Part shown: positions 55,458 through 64,000 of the stretch, piece after piece | Layout: each line of letters opens with the position of its first letter | Position numbering within the stretch: position 1 is the stretch's first letter | From: Paraburkholderia phytofirmans OLGA172 | GTDB taxonomy: Bacteria; Pseudomonadota; Gammaproteobacteria; Burkholderiales; Burkholderiaceae | Direction: 5' to 3' | Length of the DNA stretch: 64,000 nucleotides | Assembly: GCF_001634365.1 (NCBI RefSeq) | Contig: NZ_CP014578.1 | Coordinates: forward strand, 3,906,001 to 3,970,000 | Notes under the pieces: generated by a model | Seen by the model: only the letters and a program-made list of their open reading frames with translations | Database searches by the model: none | Told to the model about the DNA's origin: nothing | Translations under genes and position numbers: made by a program

Positions 55458-55836
55458 GGCGGGGCTGCACGGAGCACAAAGGGTTTACGAGGAGTGCATT
55501 GTGAGCGGAACGGGTCGATTTGATAATTGGCGTAGCATTTGAAGCATTTTCAAATATTTTTGAAATATCGCGATGGATAACCTCGGTGCAGCACTTCAAG
55601 GTGCCATTCGGGAGCGGCTGCAGCCAAGGGCCGCGGCAGAAACCGCATCCGATGAGGGGCTATAATGTTTAGTTACGCTGCGAACGTGCATTGAAAGCGG
55701 ACCGAAATCGGCCCTGGCGGACTCAAGCAAGCCCAACCGCCCCCCCGTGGCCCGTCCACACGCTACCGGTACGTTCGACCCCTCTTCACCTTTTAAACGA
55801 CGCCCCCAGGTTAACCACTGCGACCGGCGAAAATCG
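55458..55836. promoter_or_regulatory. miaB upstream region with inverted repeat
   Basis: About 380 bases between divergent genes. TTTCAAA and TTTGAAA, separated by four bases (55548-55565), form a perfect inverted repeat in an AT-rich patch about 90 bases upstream of the VOC start. A likely miaB promoter region lies near TATAATG (55660-55666). No gene is supported. Confidence 0.4.
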
Positions 55837-57210
55837 ATGACCAAGAAAGTTTATGTAAAGACCTTTGGCTGCCAGATGAACGAGTACGACTCCGACAAAA
55901 TGGTCGACGTACTCGGTGCGGCTGAAGGGCTCGTCAAGACCGACACGCCGGAAGACGCGGACGTCATTCTGTTCAACACCTGCTCGGTGCGCGAAAAAGC
56001 CCAGGAAAAGGTCTTCTCCGACCTCGGCCGCGTGCGCGAGCTGAAGGAAGCGAATCCGAATCTGATCATCGGCGTCGGCGGCTGCGTGGCGAGCCAGGAA
56101 GGCGCGTCGATCGTGGCGCGCGCGCCGTATGTCGATCTGGTATTCGGTCCGCAAACCCTGCACCGTCTGCCGCAAATGATCGACAAGCGCCGCGAAAGCG
56201 GCCGCGCCCAGGTCGACATCTCGTTCCCGGAAATCGAAAAGTTCGATCACCTGCCACCGGCGCGCGTCGACGGTCCGAGCGCGTTCGTGTCGATCATGGA
56301 AGGCTGCAGCAAGTACTGCAGCTACTGCGTCGTGCCGTACACGCGCGGCGAAGAAGTGTCGCGTCCGCTGGACGACGTGCTGACCGAAATCGCCGGCCTT
56401 GCCGACCAGGGCGTGCGCGAAGTCACGCTGCTCGGCCAGAACGTGAATGCTTACCGCGCCGGCATCACGCTCGGTTCGTCGGAAATCGTCGATTTCGCAC
56501 AGCTGATCGAATACGTCGCCGATATTCCAGGCATCGAACGGATTCGCTACACCACGTCGCATCCGAAGGAATTCACGCAGCGCCTGATCGACACCTACGC
56601 CAAGGTGCCGAAGCTCGTCAGCCATCTGCACCTGCCGGTGCAGCACGGCTCCGACCGCATCCTGATGGCGATGAAGCGTGGCTACACGGTGCTCGAATAC
56701 AAGTCGGTGATCCGCAAGCTGCGCGCGATCCGTCCTGACCTGTCTTTGTCGACCGACATGATCGTCGGCTTCCCCGGCGAGACGGAAGAAGACTTCGACA
56801 AGATGATGGCGTTGATTCACGAGATGAAGTACGACACCAGCTTCTCGTTCATCTACAGCCCACGTCCGGGCACGCCAGCCGCGAATCTGCACGACGACAC
56901 ACCGCGGGAAGTGAAGCTCAAGCGTCTGCAACATCTGCAGGCTACGATCGAAGAAAACGTGCAGCGCATCAGCGACTCGATGGTCGGCAAGGTCGAGCGG
57001 ATTCTGGTCGAGCGCCCGGCACGCAAGGACCCGAACGAACTCGCAGGCCGCACCGAGAACAACCGCGTGGTGAATTTCCCGGCGCCTGTCGCATCGCACG
57101 CGCGGCTGATCGGCCAGATGGTGGACGTGAAAATCGTCCATGCGTACCCACATTCGTTACGTGGCGAGCTCGTGCTGGTGCACGACGACGCACACGCGAC
57201 CACTCATTGA
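55837..57210 (+). CDS. miaB: tRNA-2-methylthio-N6-dimethylallyladenosine synthase MiaB
   Basis: 457 residues from ATG 55837. Three domains: the N-terminal MTTase with cluster Cys in [23 protein letters not shown] and [10 protein letters not shown], the radical-SAM motif CSKYCSYC, and a C-terminal TRAM domain ([11 protein letters not shown]...). It adds the methylthio group to i6A37 in tRNAs reading UNN codons. It begins the miaB-phoH-ybeY-corC-lnt block conserved in proteobacteria. Confidence 0.96.
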   Translation: MTKKVYVKTFGCQMNEYDSDKMVDVLGAAEGLVKTDTPEDADVILFNTCSVREKAQEKVFSDLGRVRELKEANPNLIIGVGGCVASQEGASIVARAPYVDLVFGPQTLHRLPQMIDKRRESGRAQVDISFPEIEKFDHLPPARVDGPSAFVSIMEGCSKYCSYCVVPYTRGEEVSRPLDDVLTEIAGLADQGVREVTLLGQNVNAYRAGITLGSSEIVDFAQLIEYVADIPGIERIRYTTSHPKEFTQRLIDTYAKVPKLVSHLHLPVQHGSDRILMAMKRGYTVLEYKSVIRKLRAIRPDLSLSTDMIVGFPGETEEDFDKMMALIHEMKYDTSFSFIYSPRPGTPAANLHDDTPREVKLKRLQHLQATIEENVQRISDSMVGKVERILVERPARKDPNELAGRTENNRVVNFPAPVASHARLIGQMVDVKIVHAYPHSLRGELVLVHDDAHATTH

Positions 57211-57257
57211 GCTACGCCCGCCCGGCGTCACGAACCCGACAGGATCGATCCACCGCC

Positions 57258-58331
57258 TTGAAGACCACTCAGCAGCATCTGGAATTCACCGCACCGCGCG
57301 ACGACAACGCGCGGCTCGCCAACCTCTGCGGACCGCTCGACGAGAATCTGCGGCAGATCGAGCAGGCGCTCGACGTGACGCTGCAACGCCGTGGCCACCG
57401 CATCACGATTCGCGGGCGCGGCGCGAAACTCGCGCTCACCGCGCTTGAAAACTTCTACAACAACGCGCGCGAGCCGCTGTCGGTCGACGACATCCAGCTC
57501 GCGCTCGTCGAAGTGCGCCACCCGGCGCGCCATCGTGCGAACGGCAACGGCCACGGCGCGGACGCGGCAGACGCGCGTTTCCCCGGCAACCCGGATCATC
57601 CGTTCGATCAACCCGCCGACGCCGGCGAAGACGACCTCGAAGAACTCGGCCCGAAGCTGTACACGCGGCGCGCCGACCTGCGCGGCCGCACACCGGCGCA
57701 ACGCGAGTATCTGAAGCAGATCATTTCGCACGATGTGACGTTCGGCGTCGGCCCGGCGGGGACGGGCAAGACGTATCTCGCCGTGGCTTGCGCGGTGGAC
57801 GCGCTGGAGCGTGACCAGGTCAAACGCATCGTGCTGACGCGTCCGGCCGTCGAAGCGGGCGAACGCCTCGGCTTCCTGCCGGGCGATCTGGCGCAAAAGG
57901 TCGATCCGTATCTGCGTCCGCTGTACGACGCGCTGTACGACCTGCTTGGCTTCGACAAGACCGCCAAGATGTTCGAGCGGCAAATGATCGAAATTGCGCC
58001 GCTCGCGTACATGCGCGGCCGCACGTTGAATCACGCGTTCATCATCCTCGACGAGGCGCAGAACACCACGCCCGAACAGATGAAGATGTTCCTCACGCGG
58101 ATCGGCTTCGGCTCGAAGGCCGTGGTCACCGGCGACACGACCCAGGTCGACTTGCCGCGCGGCGCGAGAAGCGGGCTGATCGAGGCACAGCAGGTGCTGG
58201 CGGACGTGCGCGGCATTGCGCTCACGCGCTTCACGAGCGCCGACGTGGTGCGGCATCCGCTGGTCGCGCGAATTGTGGAGGCGTACGATGCGCATTCGCA
58301 GAAAACCGCCAGTCCGGCGGATTCACGCTAA
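57258..58331 (+). CDS. ybeZ: PhoH-like ATPase (YbeZ)
   Basis: About 357 residues if it starts at TTG 57258 ([13 protein letters not shown]), which I prefer because the family begins there. A TTG at 57207 overlapping the miaB stop would add 17 residues. Walker A is [12 protein letters not shown], Walker [15 protein letters not shown], with the PhoH core [13 protein letters not shown]. It works with YbeY in rRNA/ribosome quality control. A flexible Asn/Gly/Asp-rich spacer lies between the N-terminal domain and the ATPase. Confidence 0.9.
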   Translation: MKTTQQHLEFTAPRDDNARLANLCGPLDENLRQIEQALDVTLQRRGHRITIRGRGAKLALTALENFYNNAREPLSVDDIQLALVEVRHPARHRANGNGHGADAADARFPGNPDHPFDQPADAGEDDLEELGPKLYTRRADLRGRTPAQREYLKQIISHDVTFGVGPAGTGKTYLAVACAVDALERDQVKRIVLTRPAVEAGERLGFLPGDLAQKVDPYLRPLYDALYDLLGFDKTAKMFERQMIEIAPLAYMRGRTLNHAFIILDEAQNTTPEQMKMFLTRIGFGSKAVVTGDTTQVDLPRGARSGLIEAQQVLADVRGIALTRFTSADVVRHPLVARIVEAYDAHSQKTASPADSR

Positions 58332-58414
58332 TTTCCGGCGCTGATTTGCGGCGCGAATTAGCGCCAAATCGCACTGAATATGCCGCAGCAACCCAAGCAA
58401 CAAGTCGACACCGC

Positions 58415-58876
58415 ATGAGCCGCGCCCCGAAACTGACGTTGAATCTGCAATTCCCCGCCGCCAAGGCCTGGCCGGAACACAAGGCGCTGCTGCCGCGCGC
58501 CACCGTGGCCGGCTGGATCAAGGCGGCGCTCTTCGCAGACGGCGAACTGACCGTGCGTTTCGTCGACGCCGAAGAAGGCCGCCTGCTTAACCGCACCTAC
58601 CGGGGCAAAGACTATTCGACCAACGTGCTGACGTTCGCGTACGCCGAATCGGAAGACGATCCGGTGACCGGCGACCTGATCCTGTGCTGCCCCGTGGTGG
58701 AAAAAGAAGCCGCCGAACAGGGCAAGCCGCTGCTCGCGCACTACGCGCATCTACTGGTGCACGGCACCTTGCACGCGCAAGGCTACGACCACGAGGTCGA
58801 GGAAGAAGCCGAGGAGATGGAAGCGATCGAAACCGAAATCCTCGGCAAGCTCGGTTTCCCGGATCCTTACCAATAA
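58415..58876 (+). CDS. ybeY: endoribonuclease YbeY
   Basis: 153 residues from ATG 58415. The zinc motif [11 protein letters not shown] (H-x3-H-x5-H) is intact, with TNVLTFAY upstream as in the family. It matures the 16S rRNA 3' end and takes part in ribosome quality control. It sits between phoH and a ChaC-like gene; the order phoH-ybeY is the usual one. Confidence 0.95.
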   Translation: MSRAPKLTLNLQFPAAKAWPEHKALLPRATVAGWIKAALFADGELTVRFVDAEEGRLLNRTYRGKDYSTNVLTFAYAESEDDPVTGDLILCCPVVEKEAAEQGKPLLAHYAHLLVHGTLHAQGYDHEVEEEAEEMEAIETEILGKLGFPDPYQ

Positions 58877-58915
58877 TCTTTCCCAACGTCTTTACCATCT
58901 CCGTCAGAAACCACA

Positions 58916-59596
58916 GTGAGCACGTCCTCCCCTGAAGCCGATACGCGCAACACGCGCTACACGGACTATCCGCCCGCGCTCGGCGAATCGCGGCTGCTGA
59001 CGGACGAGGAGTTGCGCGCGTCGCTTGAATGCACCTTGCGCGACTGGGACCGCAAAAGCGATCTGTGGCTGTTCGGCTATGGATCGCTGATCTGGAATCC
59101 CGGCCTGCCCACCGTCGAAGCCGCCCGTTCGAAAGTGCACGGCTATCACCGCGGGCTATATCTATGGTCGCGCGTGAATCGCGGCACGCCCGAGCAGCCG
59201 GGCCTCGTACTCGCGCTCGATCGCGGCGGCTCGTGCTCCGGCATCGCCTTCCGCCTCGCCGCGGAGGGTGCGATGCCGCATCTGGAAGCGTTGTGGCGCC
59301 GTGAAATGCCGATGGGTTCGTACCGCCCCGCTTGGCTGCCCTGCGTGCTCGCCGACGGCCGGCGCGTCGACGCGCTCGCGTTCGTGATGCGCCGCGACGT
59401 GCCGAGCTACACCGGCAAGCTGCGCGACGAGGTCGTCAAAGCCGTGCTCGGCTGCGCGTGCGGCCGCTACGGCACCACGCTCGACTATGTCACCCGCACC
59501 GTCCATGCGCTGCGCGAAAGCGGCATGCCCGACCGCGCGCTGGAGGCACTGCTTGAGCGTTGCCGTGAGGAAAGCCGCGAGGCCGGGCAGAAATAG
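58916..59596 (+). CDS. ChaC-family gamma-glutamylcyclotransferase
   Basis: 226 residues from GTG 58916. The hallmark LFGYGSLIWNPG is present, with the catalytic Glu region and FVMRRDVPSYTGKL further on. ChaC enzymes cleave glutathione to 5-oxoproline and Cys-Gly. Insertion between ybeY and corC is a variation on the common block. The start is 39 bases after ybeY, so it is likely co-transcribed. Confidence 0.87.
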   Translation: MSTSSPEADTRNTRYTDYPPALGESRLLTDEELRASLECTLRDWDRKSDLWLFGYGSLIWNPGLPTVEAARSKVHGYHRGLYLWSRVNRGTPEQPGLVLALDRGGSCSGIAFRLAAEGAMPHLEALWRREMPMGSYRPAWLPCVLADGRRVDALAFVMRRDVPSYTGKLRDEVVKAVLGCACGRYGTTLDYVTRTVHALRESGMPDRALEALLERCREESREAGQK

Positions 59597-59631
59597 GGCA
59601 AACGCGAGGGCAAACGCGAGGCCAAACGCGA
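59596..59631. repeat. three 12-bp tandem units after the ChaC gene
   Basis: GGCAAACGCGAG occurs twice exactly, then once with one change (GCCAAACGCGAG). A fourth partial copy follows after TTTTTCAACC. It lies in the spacer before corC. Possibly a slipped-strand duplication. Confidence 0.8.
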
Positions 59632-59844
59632 GGTTTTTCAACCGCGAGGGCAATCGCGTTTTTTTGGTCGAAAACGCTTTTCCCCGCGTAATCAGTTAGG
59701 ATGGACCCACGCCCTGCCGCACGCGGGTGGGCGGTTTCGTCACATCACTCATCGCCCAAGCCAGGCGGGACACGGTCCTGCCATGTGCCTGGTGTATCCT
59801 TAATGCTCTGCAACAGCGCGCTCAGTTTCGCCGGGCGCACTACC

Positions 59845-60741
59845 ATGAACGACACGTATCCCAGTCGACACCGAACTAGCGACAAACCACAGGAAAAACG
59901 CTCACTCCTCGAGCGTCTGACCGACTTCATCTCGCCCGAGCCCGACTCGCGCGCAGAACTCCTGGAAATCCTGCAGGACGCGCACGAGCGCAACCTGATC
60001 GACGCCGACTCGCTGTCGATGATCGAGGGCGTGTTCCAGGTGTCCGAACTCAGCGCCCGCGACATCATGGTGCCGCGCGCACAAATGGACGCGATCAACA
60101 TCGCGGACAATCCCGCCGAATTCATCCCCTACGTGCTGGAAAAAGCGCACTCGCGCTATCCGGTCTACGAGGGCAATCGCGACAACATCATCGGCGTGCT
60201 GCTCGCGAAAGATCTGCTGCGCTACTACGCCGAAGAGGAATTCGACGTGCGCGGCATGCTGCGCCCCGCCGTCTTCATCCCGGAGTCGAAGCGCCTGAAC
60301 GTGCTGCTGCACGACTTCCGCGTGAATCGCAATCATCTCGCGGTGGTGGTCGACGAATACGGCGGCGTGGCCGGCCTGATTACGATCGAAGACGTGCTGG
60401 AACAGATCGTCGGCGATATCGAAGACGAATACGATTTCGACGAGGAAAGCGGCAACATCATCGCCTCGCCGGACGGGCGCTTCCGCGTGCGCGCGCTCAC
60501 GGAAATCGAGCAGTTCAACGAGGTCTTCGACACGCATTACTCGGACGACGAAGTCGATACGATCGGCGGCCTCGTCACGCATCATTTCGGACGGGTGCCG
60601 CATCGCGGCGAAAAAGTCCGCATCGACGATCTGATCTTCGAGATTCTGCGCGGCGACGCCCGCCAGATTCACATGCTGCTGGTGCGCCGCGACCCGCTCG
60701 CCGGCCAGCGCGAGCGCGAAGCGCAGCACGTGCAGACCTGA
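59845..60741 (+). CDS. corC: CorC/HlyC-family CBS-domain protein
   Basis: 298 residues from ATG 59845 (MNDTYPSRHRTSDKPQEKRS); an upstream in-frame extension is not conserved. Two CBS domains (MVPRAQMDAIN, then HSRYPVYEGNRDNIIGVLLAKDLL; second FRVNRNHLAVVVDEYGGVAGLITIEDVLE) are followed by the CorC/HlyC C-terminal domain. It has no membrane part and is linked to magnesium/cobalt efflux. It directly precedes lnt in the conserved order. Confidence 0.92.
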   Translation: MNDTYPSRHRTSDKPQEKRSLLERLTDFISPEPDSRAELLEILQDAHERNLIDADSLSMIEGVFQVSELSARDIMVPRAQMDAINIADNPAEFIPYVLEKAHSRYPVYEGNRDNIIGVLLAKDLLRYYAEEEFDVRGMLRPAVFIPESKRLNVLLHDFRVNRNHLAVVVDEYGGVAGLITIEDVLEQIVGDIEDEYDFDEESGNIIASPDGRFRVRALTEIEQFNEVFDTHYSDDEVDTIGGLVTHHFGRVPHRGEKVRIDDLIFEILRGDARQIHMLLVRRDPLAGQREREAQHVQT

Positions 60742-60790
60742 TCCGCTTCCTTTCTTCGCTTCTCCAACTCCTCACGCCGACCGCGCAACA

Positions 60791-62518
60791 ATGGCCGCCC
60801 CGATTACATCCCGTTCGCGCCGCGGCGTGAGTGTCCCTGCCGCCCGAGAAGCGCGCGGCCGCGCACTGCCCCGCTGGCATTACCTCGTCGCGTTGGCCGC
60901 CGGTGCGGCCAATACGCTGTCGTTCGCACCGACGCCGCACGGCGGCTGGCTCGAACTCGTGATCTTCGCCTTCTTCTTTGGGTGGCTGACGCGCACCACC
61001 GGCTGGAAAAGCGCAGCGCTGACGGGCGGCGCTTTCGGCTTCGGCAACTTCGTCACCGGTGTGTGGTGGCTGTACGTCAGCATGCACGACTACGGCGGTA
61101 TGGCCGCGCCGCTCGCGGGCGCGGCGGTCGCGCTGTTCTCGCTGTATCTGGCGGTGTATCCGGCGCTCGCTGCTGGCATCTGGTCGTTCTGCGCGGGGCA
61201 CGCGAGCAATGGCGCGTCCGATACCGACCAACCGTTCTCGCCGACCTGGCACGGCGCGCTGGCTTTTGCGAGCGCGTGGGCGATCGGCGAATGGTTGCGC
61301 GGCACCGTGTTCACCGGCTTTCCGTGGCTTGCGAGCGGTTATGCGCAGGTGGACGGCCCGTTCGCCGGGTTTGCGCCCGTGGCGGGCGTGTACGGCGTCG
61401 GCTGGATGCTGGCGCTGGTGGCGGCGTTGATCGTGCAGGCGCTGTTGTCGCTGCTGCCCTCGCGCGGGCAACGCGATGCCGCTGCAGTCGGCAATGCTGG
61501 AAATGCTGGAAATGCCGGCAGTGGGACTAAACGCCGTATCGCGCGCGTCGCGGCGCCAGGGGGAATCGCGGTTGCGCTGATCGCGGCCGGCCTGTTGCTG
61601 CCGCTCGCGCAATGGACCCTGCCGGCCAACGCGCCGCTGACGGTGCGCCTCCTGCAAGGCAACGTCAAACAGGAAATGAAGTTCGAAGAAGCCGGCATGC
61701 GCGCCGCGATCGACCAGTATCAGCAGATGATTACGTCGAAGCCGGCCGACCTGATCGTCACGCCGGAAACCGCCATTCCGGTGCTCGCGCAGCAATTGCC
61801 GCCGCAGTTCGCCTCGGCAGTGCGCAACTTCTCGGATAGCACGGGTACCGCGATCGTGTTCGGCGCGATCGGCGGCACCATCACGCCGGAAGGCCAGGTG
61901 GTCGACTATACGAACAGCCTGTTCGGCGTCACGCCGGGCGCGCGCGACGTGTATCGCTACGACAAACACCATCTCGTGCCCTTCGGCGAATTCGTGCCGT
62001 GGGGCTTCCGCTGGTTTGTGAATCTGATGAACATTCCGCTCGGCGATTTCGCACGCGGCGCGCCGGTGCAAAAGCCGTTCGTCGTGCACAACCAGCCGGT
62101 CTCGGTCGATATCTGCTACGAGGATATTTTTGGCGAGGAGATTGCGCGGAACATTCGCGAGAGCGATACGCCGGCGGGTGTGCTGGTCAACTCGACCAAT
62201 CTCGCCTGGTTCGGCGACACCATCGCGCTGGATCAGCACTTGCAGATTGCACGCATGCGTTCACTGGAAACTGGGCGCCCGATGCTGCGCGCCACCAACA
62301 CGGGCATGACGGCCGCGATCGACGCCAACGGTAAGGTGATCGGACGCCTGATGCCGTACACGATCGGCTCGCTCGATGTGACGGTGCAGGGTACCTCAGG
62401 CAGCACGCCCTATGTGACGAGTGGGAATAACACGGTGCTGGCTGTTTCGTTGCTGCTGCTGGCGTTCGGGTTTGCGTTCGGGCCGGGGATCGTACGGCGT
62501 CAAAACGGCAAGAAATGA
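60791..62518 (+). CDS. lnt: apolipoprotein N-acyltransferase
   Basis: 575 residues, slightly longer than usual because of a Gly/Asn-rich loop (NAGNAGNAGNAGS-like, near residue 234). About eight membrane helices are followed by the periplasmic nitrilase domain with the triad Glu in TPETAIPVL, Lys in YDKHHLVPFGEFVP and Cys in DICYEDIFGEE. It adds the third acyl chain to lipoproteins such as those encoded at 4604 and 45761. Ends before a bidirectional terminator. Confidence 0.95.
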   Translation: MAAPITSRSRRGVSVPAAREARGRALPRWHYLVALAAGAANTLSFAPTPHGGWLELVIFAFFFGWLTRTTGWKSAALTGGAFGFGNFVTGVWWLYVSMHDYGGMAAPLAGAAVALFSLYLAVYPALAAGIWSFCAGHASNGASDTDQPFSPTWHGALAFASAWAIGEWLRGTVFTGFPWLASGYAQVDGPFAGFAPVAGVYGVGWMLALVAALIVQALLSLLPSRGQRDAAAVGNAGNAGNAGSGTKRRIARVAAPGGIAVALIAAGLLLPLAQWTLPANAPLTVRLLQGNVKQEMKFEEAGMRAAIDQYQQMITSKPADLIVTPETAIPVLAQQLPPQFASAVRNFSDSTGTAIVFGAIGGTITPEGQVVDYTNSLFGVTPGARDVYRYDKHHLVPFGEFVPWGFRWFVNLMNIPLGDFARGAPVQKPFVVHNQPVSVDICYEDIFGEEIARNIRESDTPAGVLVNSTNLAWFGDTIALDQHLQIARMRSLETGRPMLRATNTGMTAAIDANGKVIGRLMPYTIGSLDVTVQGTSGSTPYVTSGNNTVLAVSLLLLAFGFAFGPGIVRRQNGKK

Positions 62519-62598
62519 GCTGCCAATAAGCGTCGATGAAGCGATCTGGCCGCTTCTACACGGAAACCCTGTTCAATCACGGCCGAAAAAACCACCAT

Positions 62599-62639
62599 AA
62601 AAAACGCGCGCTTCGGGAAAAACCGAGCGCGCGTTTTTT
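62599..62639. terminator. bidirectional terminator between lnt and GST
   Basis: AAAAAACGCGCGCT and AGCGCGCGTTTTTT pair perfectly around a loop that itself can close with TCGG/CCGA. T-runs on both strands serve the convergent genes. Confidence 0.92.
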
Positions 62640-62715
62640 ATTCGAAAGCAACCCGGCTGATCGATGTCGATTGCACGACACAAGCAGCCGCGACACGCCG
62701 TTCAGTGACCTTGAC

Positions 62716-63327
62716 TCAGGCCGGCACCGTATCGATAAACGACTGGCGCAGTGACAGTTTCTGGAAATGCTTATCCAGATTCGGATACCCTTCGCGCCAG
62801 TTCAATTCGGGCATGCGGAAATCGAGGTAGCCCAGCGCGCAGCCCACCGCGATGTCCGCGAGTGTGTAGTGATTGCCCGTGCACCACGGCTTGCTGCCCA
62901 AGCCTTGCGACATCGCGATCAGGCCTTCGTCGATCTTGCGTTGCTGCCGCGCGACCCACGCGTCCACGCGCTGTTCGGGCGTGCGCTGGGTGCCTTCGAG
63001 GCGAATCAGCACCGCGGCGTCGAGGATGCCATCGGCAAGTGCTTCCCAGCAGCGCACTTCGACGCGTTCGCGCCCAGACGGCGGAATCAGCTTGCCGACC
63101 GGCGACAGCGTATCCACGTATTCGCAAATCACTCGCGAGTCGAACACCGCTTCGCCGTCTTCCATCACGAGACACGGCACCTTGCCGAGCGGATTGAAGG
63201 TGTGAATCGCGGTATCCGGCGCCCAGACGTTCTCGGGCACGAGTTCGTAGTCGATCTTCTTGTCGGCCAGAACGATCCGCGCTTTGCGCACGAACGGGCT
63301 GGCGAGCGAACCGATGAGTTTCATCAT
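62716..63327 (-). CDS. glutathione S-transferase
   Basis: 203 residues from ATG 63327 (an ATG one codon later is equal in quality; AAAGG lies upstream). The thioredoxin-like N-domain (MKLIGSLASPFVRKARIVLA, with the active Ser/Cys-position Ser and the NPLGKVPCLVMEDGE cis-Pro segment) is followed by the helical domain with SKPWCTGNHYTLADIAVGCAL. Conjugation or peroxidase function is unknown. Convergent with lnt. Confidence 0.9.
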   Translation of the reverse strand: MMKLIGSLASPFVRKARIVLADKKIDYELVPENVWAPDTAIHTFNPLGKVPCLVMEDGEAVFDSRVICEYVDTLSPVGKLIPPSGRERVEVRCWEALADGILDAAVLIRLEGTQRTPEQRVDAWVARQQRKIDEGLIAMSQGLGSKPWCTGNHYTLADIAVGCALGYLDFRMPELNWREGYPNLDKHFQKLSLRQSFIDTVPA

Positions 63328-63557
63328 GACCATCTGCCTTTTCTTGAATTCGGCGAAAGTATAAGTGGTTGGCGCCATTCCCGAGCGCAGAGCAGCCACT
63401 TCGCAAGCCGCACGGATGCTCGCCGTGCATGGATTGCAACATTGCCGCGACGCCCGCGCGCCGTCTACCCGGCCAAATGGCTAACGCGGCTGGGGCGCCC
63501 CCTCCCCGCCAGTATCCGCGCAAAATAAGTCTCCGCATTGGGCGCTACAATCGCAAA

Positions 63558-64000
63558 ATGAACCAGCCGACCGAACCCACCATCGCCATCGACGTCTATC
63601 GCACGCGTCGCGAGCGCGTACTCGCGGCACTGCGCGCAGCGGGCGCGGGCGTCGCCATCGTCCCCACCGCGCCGGAAAAGCTGCGCAACCGGGACGCCGA
63701 CTACCCCTACCGGCACGATAGCTACTTCTACTATCTGACGGGCTTTACCGAACCCGAGGCGTGCCTCGTGCTCGATGCAAGCGCCGCGCCTGGCGAGCCG
63801 GCTTCGATCCTGTTCTGCCGCGAGAAGAATGTCGAGCGCGAGACGTGGGACGGTTTCCGTTTCGGGCCGGACGGCGCGCGCGAGGCGTTCGGCTTCGACG
63901 CCGCCTTCGCCGTGGGCGAAGTCGATACGCAACTGCCGCACATTCTCGCTGACAAGCCGGCGCTGCATTACGCGCTCGGCACGTCGGCGGAACTGGACGA
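63558..64000 (+). CDS. pepP: Xaa-Pro aminopeptidase P, N-terminal part (cut by window end)
   Basis: The first about 147 codons from ATG 63558 (MNQPTEPTIAIDVYRTRRER...). The aminopeptidase-P N-terminal domain is clear: NRDADYPYRHDSYFYYLTGF, EPEACLVLD and REKNVERETWDGFRFGP. The metal-binding catalytic domain would lie beyond the right edge. The enzyme removes N-terminal residues next to proline. Confidence 0.88.
   Translation, partial: MNQPTEPTIAIDVYRTRRERVLAALRAAGAGVAIVPTAPEKLRNRDADYPYRHDSYFYYLTGFTEPEACLVLDASAAPGEPASILFCREKNVERETWDGFRFGPDGAREAFGFDAAFAVGEVDTQLPHILADKPALHYALGTSAELD

Overview
The window looks like chromosomal DNA of a Burkholderiaceae betaproteobacterium, most likely Paraburkholderia or Burkholderia. 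This rests on the high GC, the recA-recX and DUF2889-sucC-sucD-TerC-pilA-glycosyltransferase gene order, the glpR/glpD/glpK/glpF block and the miaB-phoH-ybeY-chaC-corC-lnt block. Identification is by reading only; no database search was run.

Layout. (1) 1-7300 is accessory DNA: a cut-off SF2 helicase with a possible Fe-S cluster, about 0.9 kb of non-coding DNA packed with CAGTC/GACTG words, an AT-rich DUF6602 nuclease-like gene, a small secreted protein, a PDZ lipoprotein, gene debris and a solitary contractile-tail sheath gene. (2) 7300-20320 is mostly core: PglL/Wzy_C-type glycosyltransferase beside a type IV pilin, TerC, sucCD coupled to DUF2889, recA-recX with a LexA box, a two-component system and an MHS-family transporter. 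(3) 20406-27223 is a tRNA-Met followed by a five-gene minus-strand operon. It resembles a 3-amino-4-hydroxybenzoate (GriI/GriH-type) biosynthetic cluster with an added AMP-ligase, thioester-reductase-like SDR and HxxxD acyltransferase. I consider it the most interesting system here. (4) 27486-28118 is gene debris, including a phospholipase C tail. (5) 28119-46135 holds a MarR/drug-pump pair, galactonate dehydratase with a FadR-type regulator that reads as frameshifted, copCD, two multi-heme cytochrome c genes, HlyIII, RhlE, a ferritin-like protein, a gamma-glutamyltransferase and regulators. (6) 46236-50436 is the glycerol regulon glpD-glpK-glpF, with glpR nearby. (7) 50643-55457 holds a HAD phosphatase, ribB under an FMN riboswitch whose middle is expanded by a 99-bp tandem duplication, an XRE-cupin regulator, an efflux pump and a VOC protein. 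(8) 55837-64000 is the miaB-to-lnt core block, a GST and the start of aminopeptidase P.

How the genes work together. The operon at 20585-27223 would make an aminohydroxybenzoate from aspartate semialdehyde and a sugar phosphate (aldolase plus DHQ-synthase-II homologue). It could then activate the acid (ligase), reduce it or an acyl partner (SDR), and join it to a second moiety (acyltransferase). The glp genes carry glycerol to dihydroxyacetone phosphate under GlpR. Succinyl-CoA synthetase, RecA/RecX and the ribosome/tRNA/RNA maturation block are housekeeping. Several control sites can be read directly: LexA box, GlpR-like operator, palindromes before dgoD, the MarR-linked pump and the TetR gene, the FMN riboswitch, and several intrinsic terminators.
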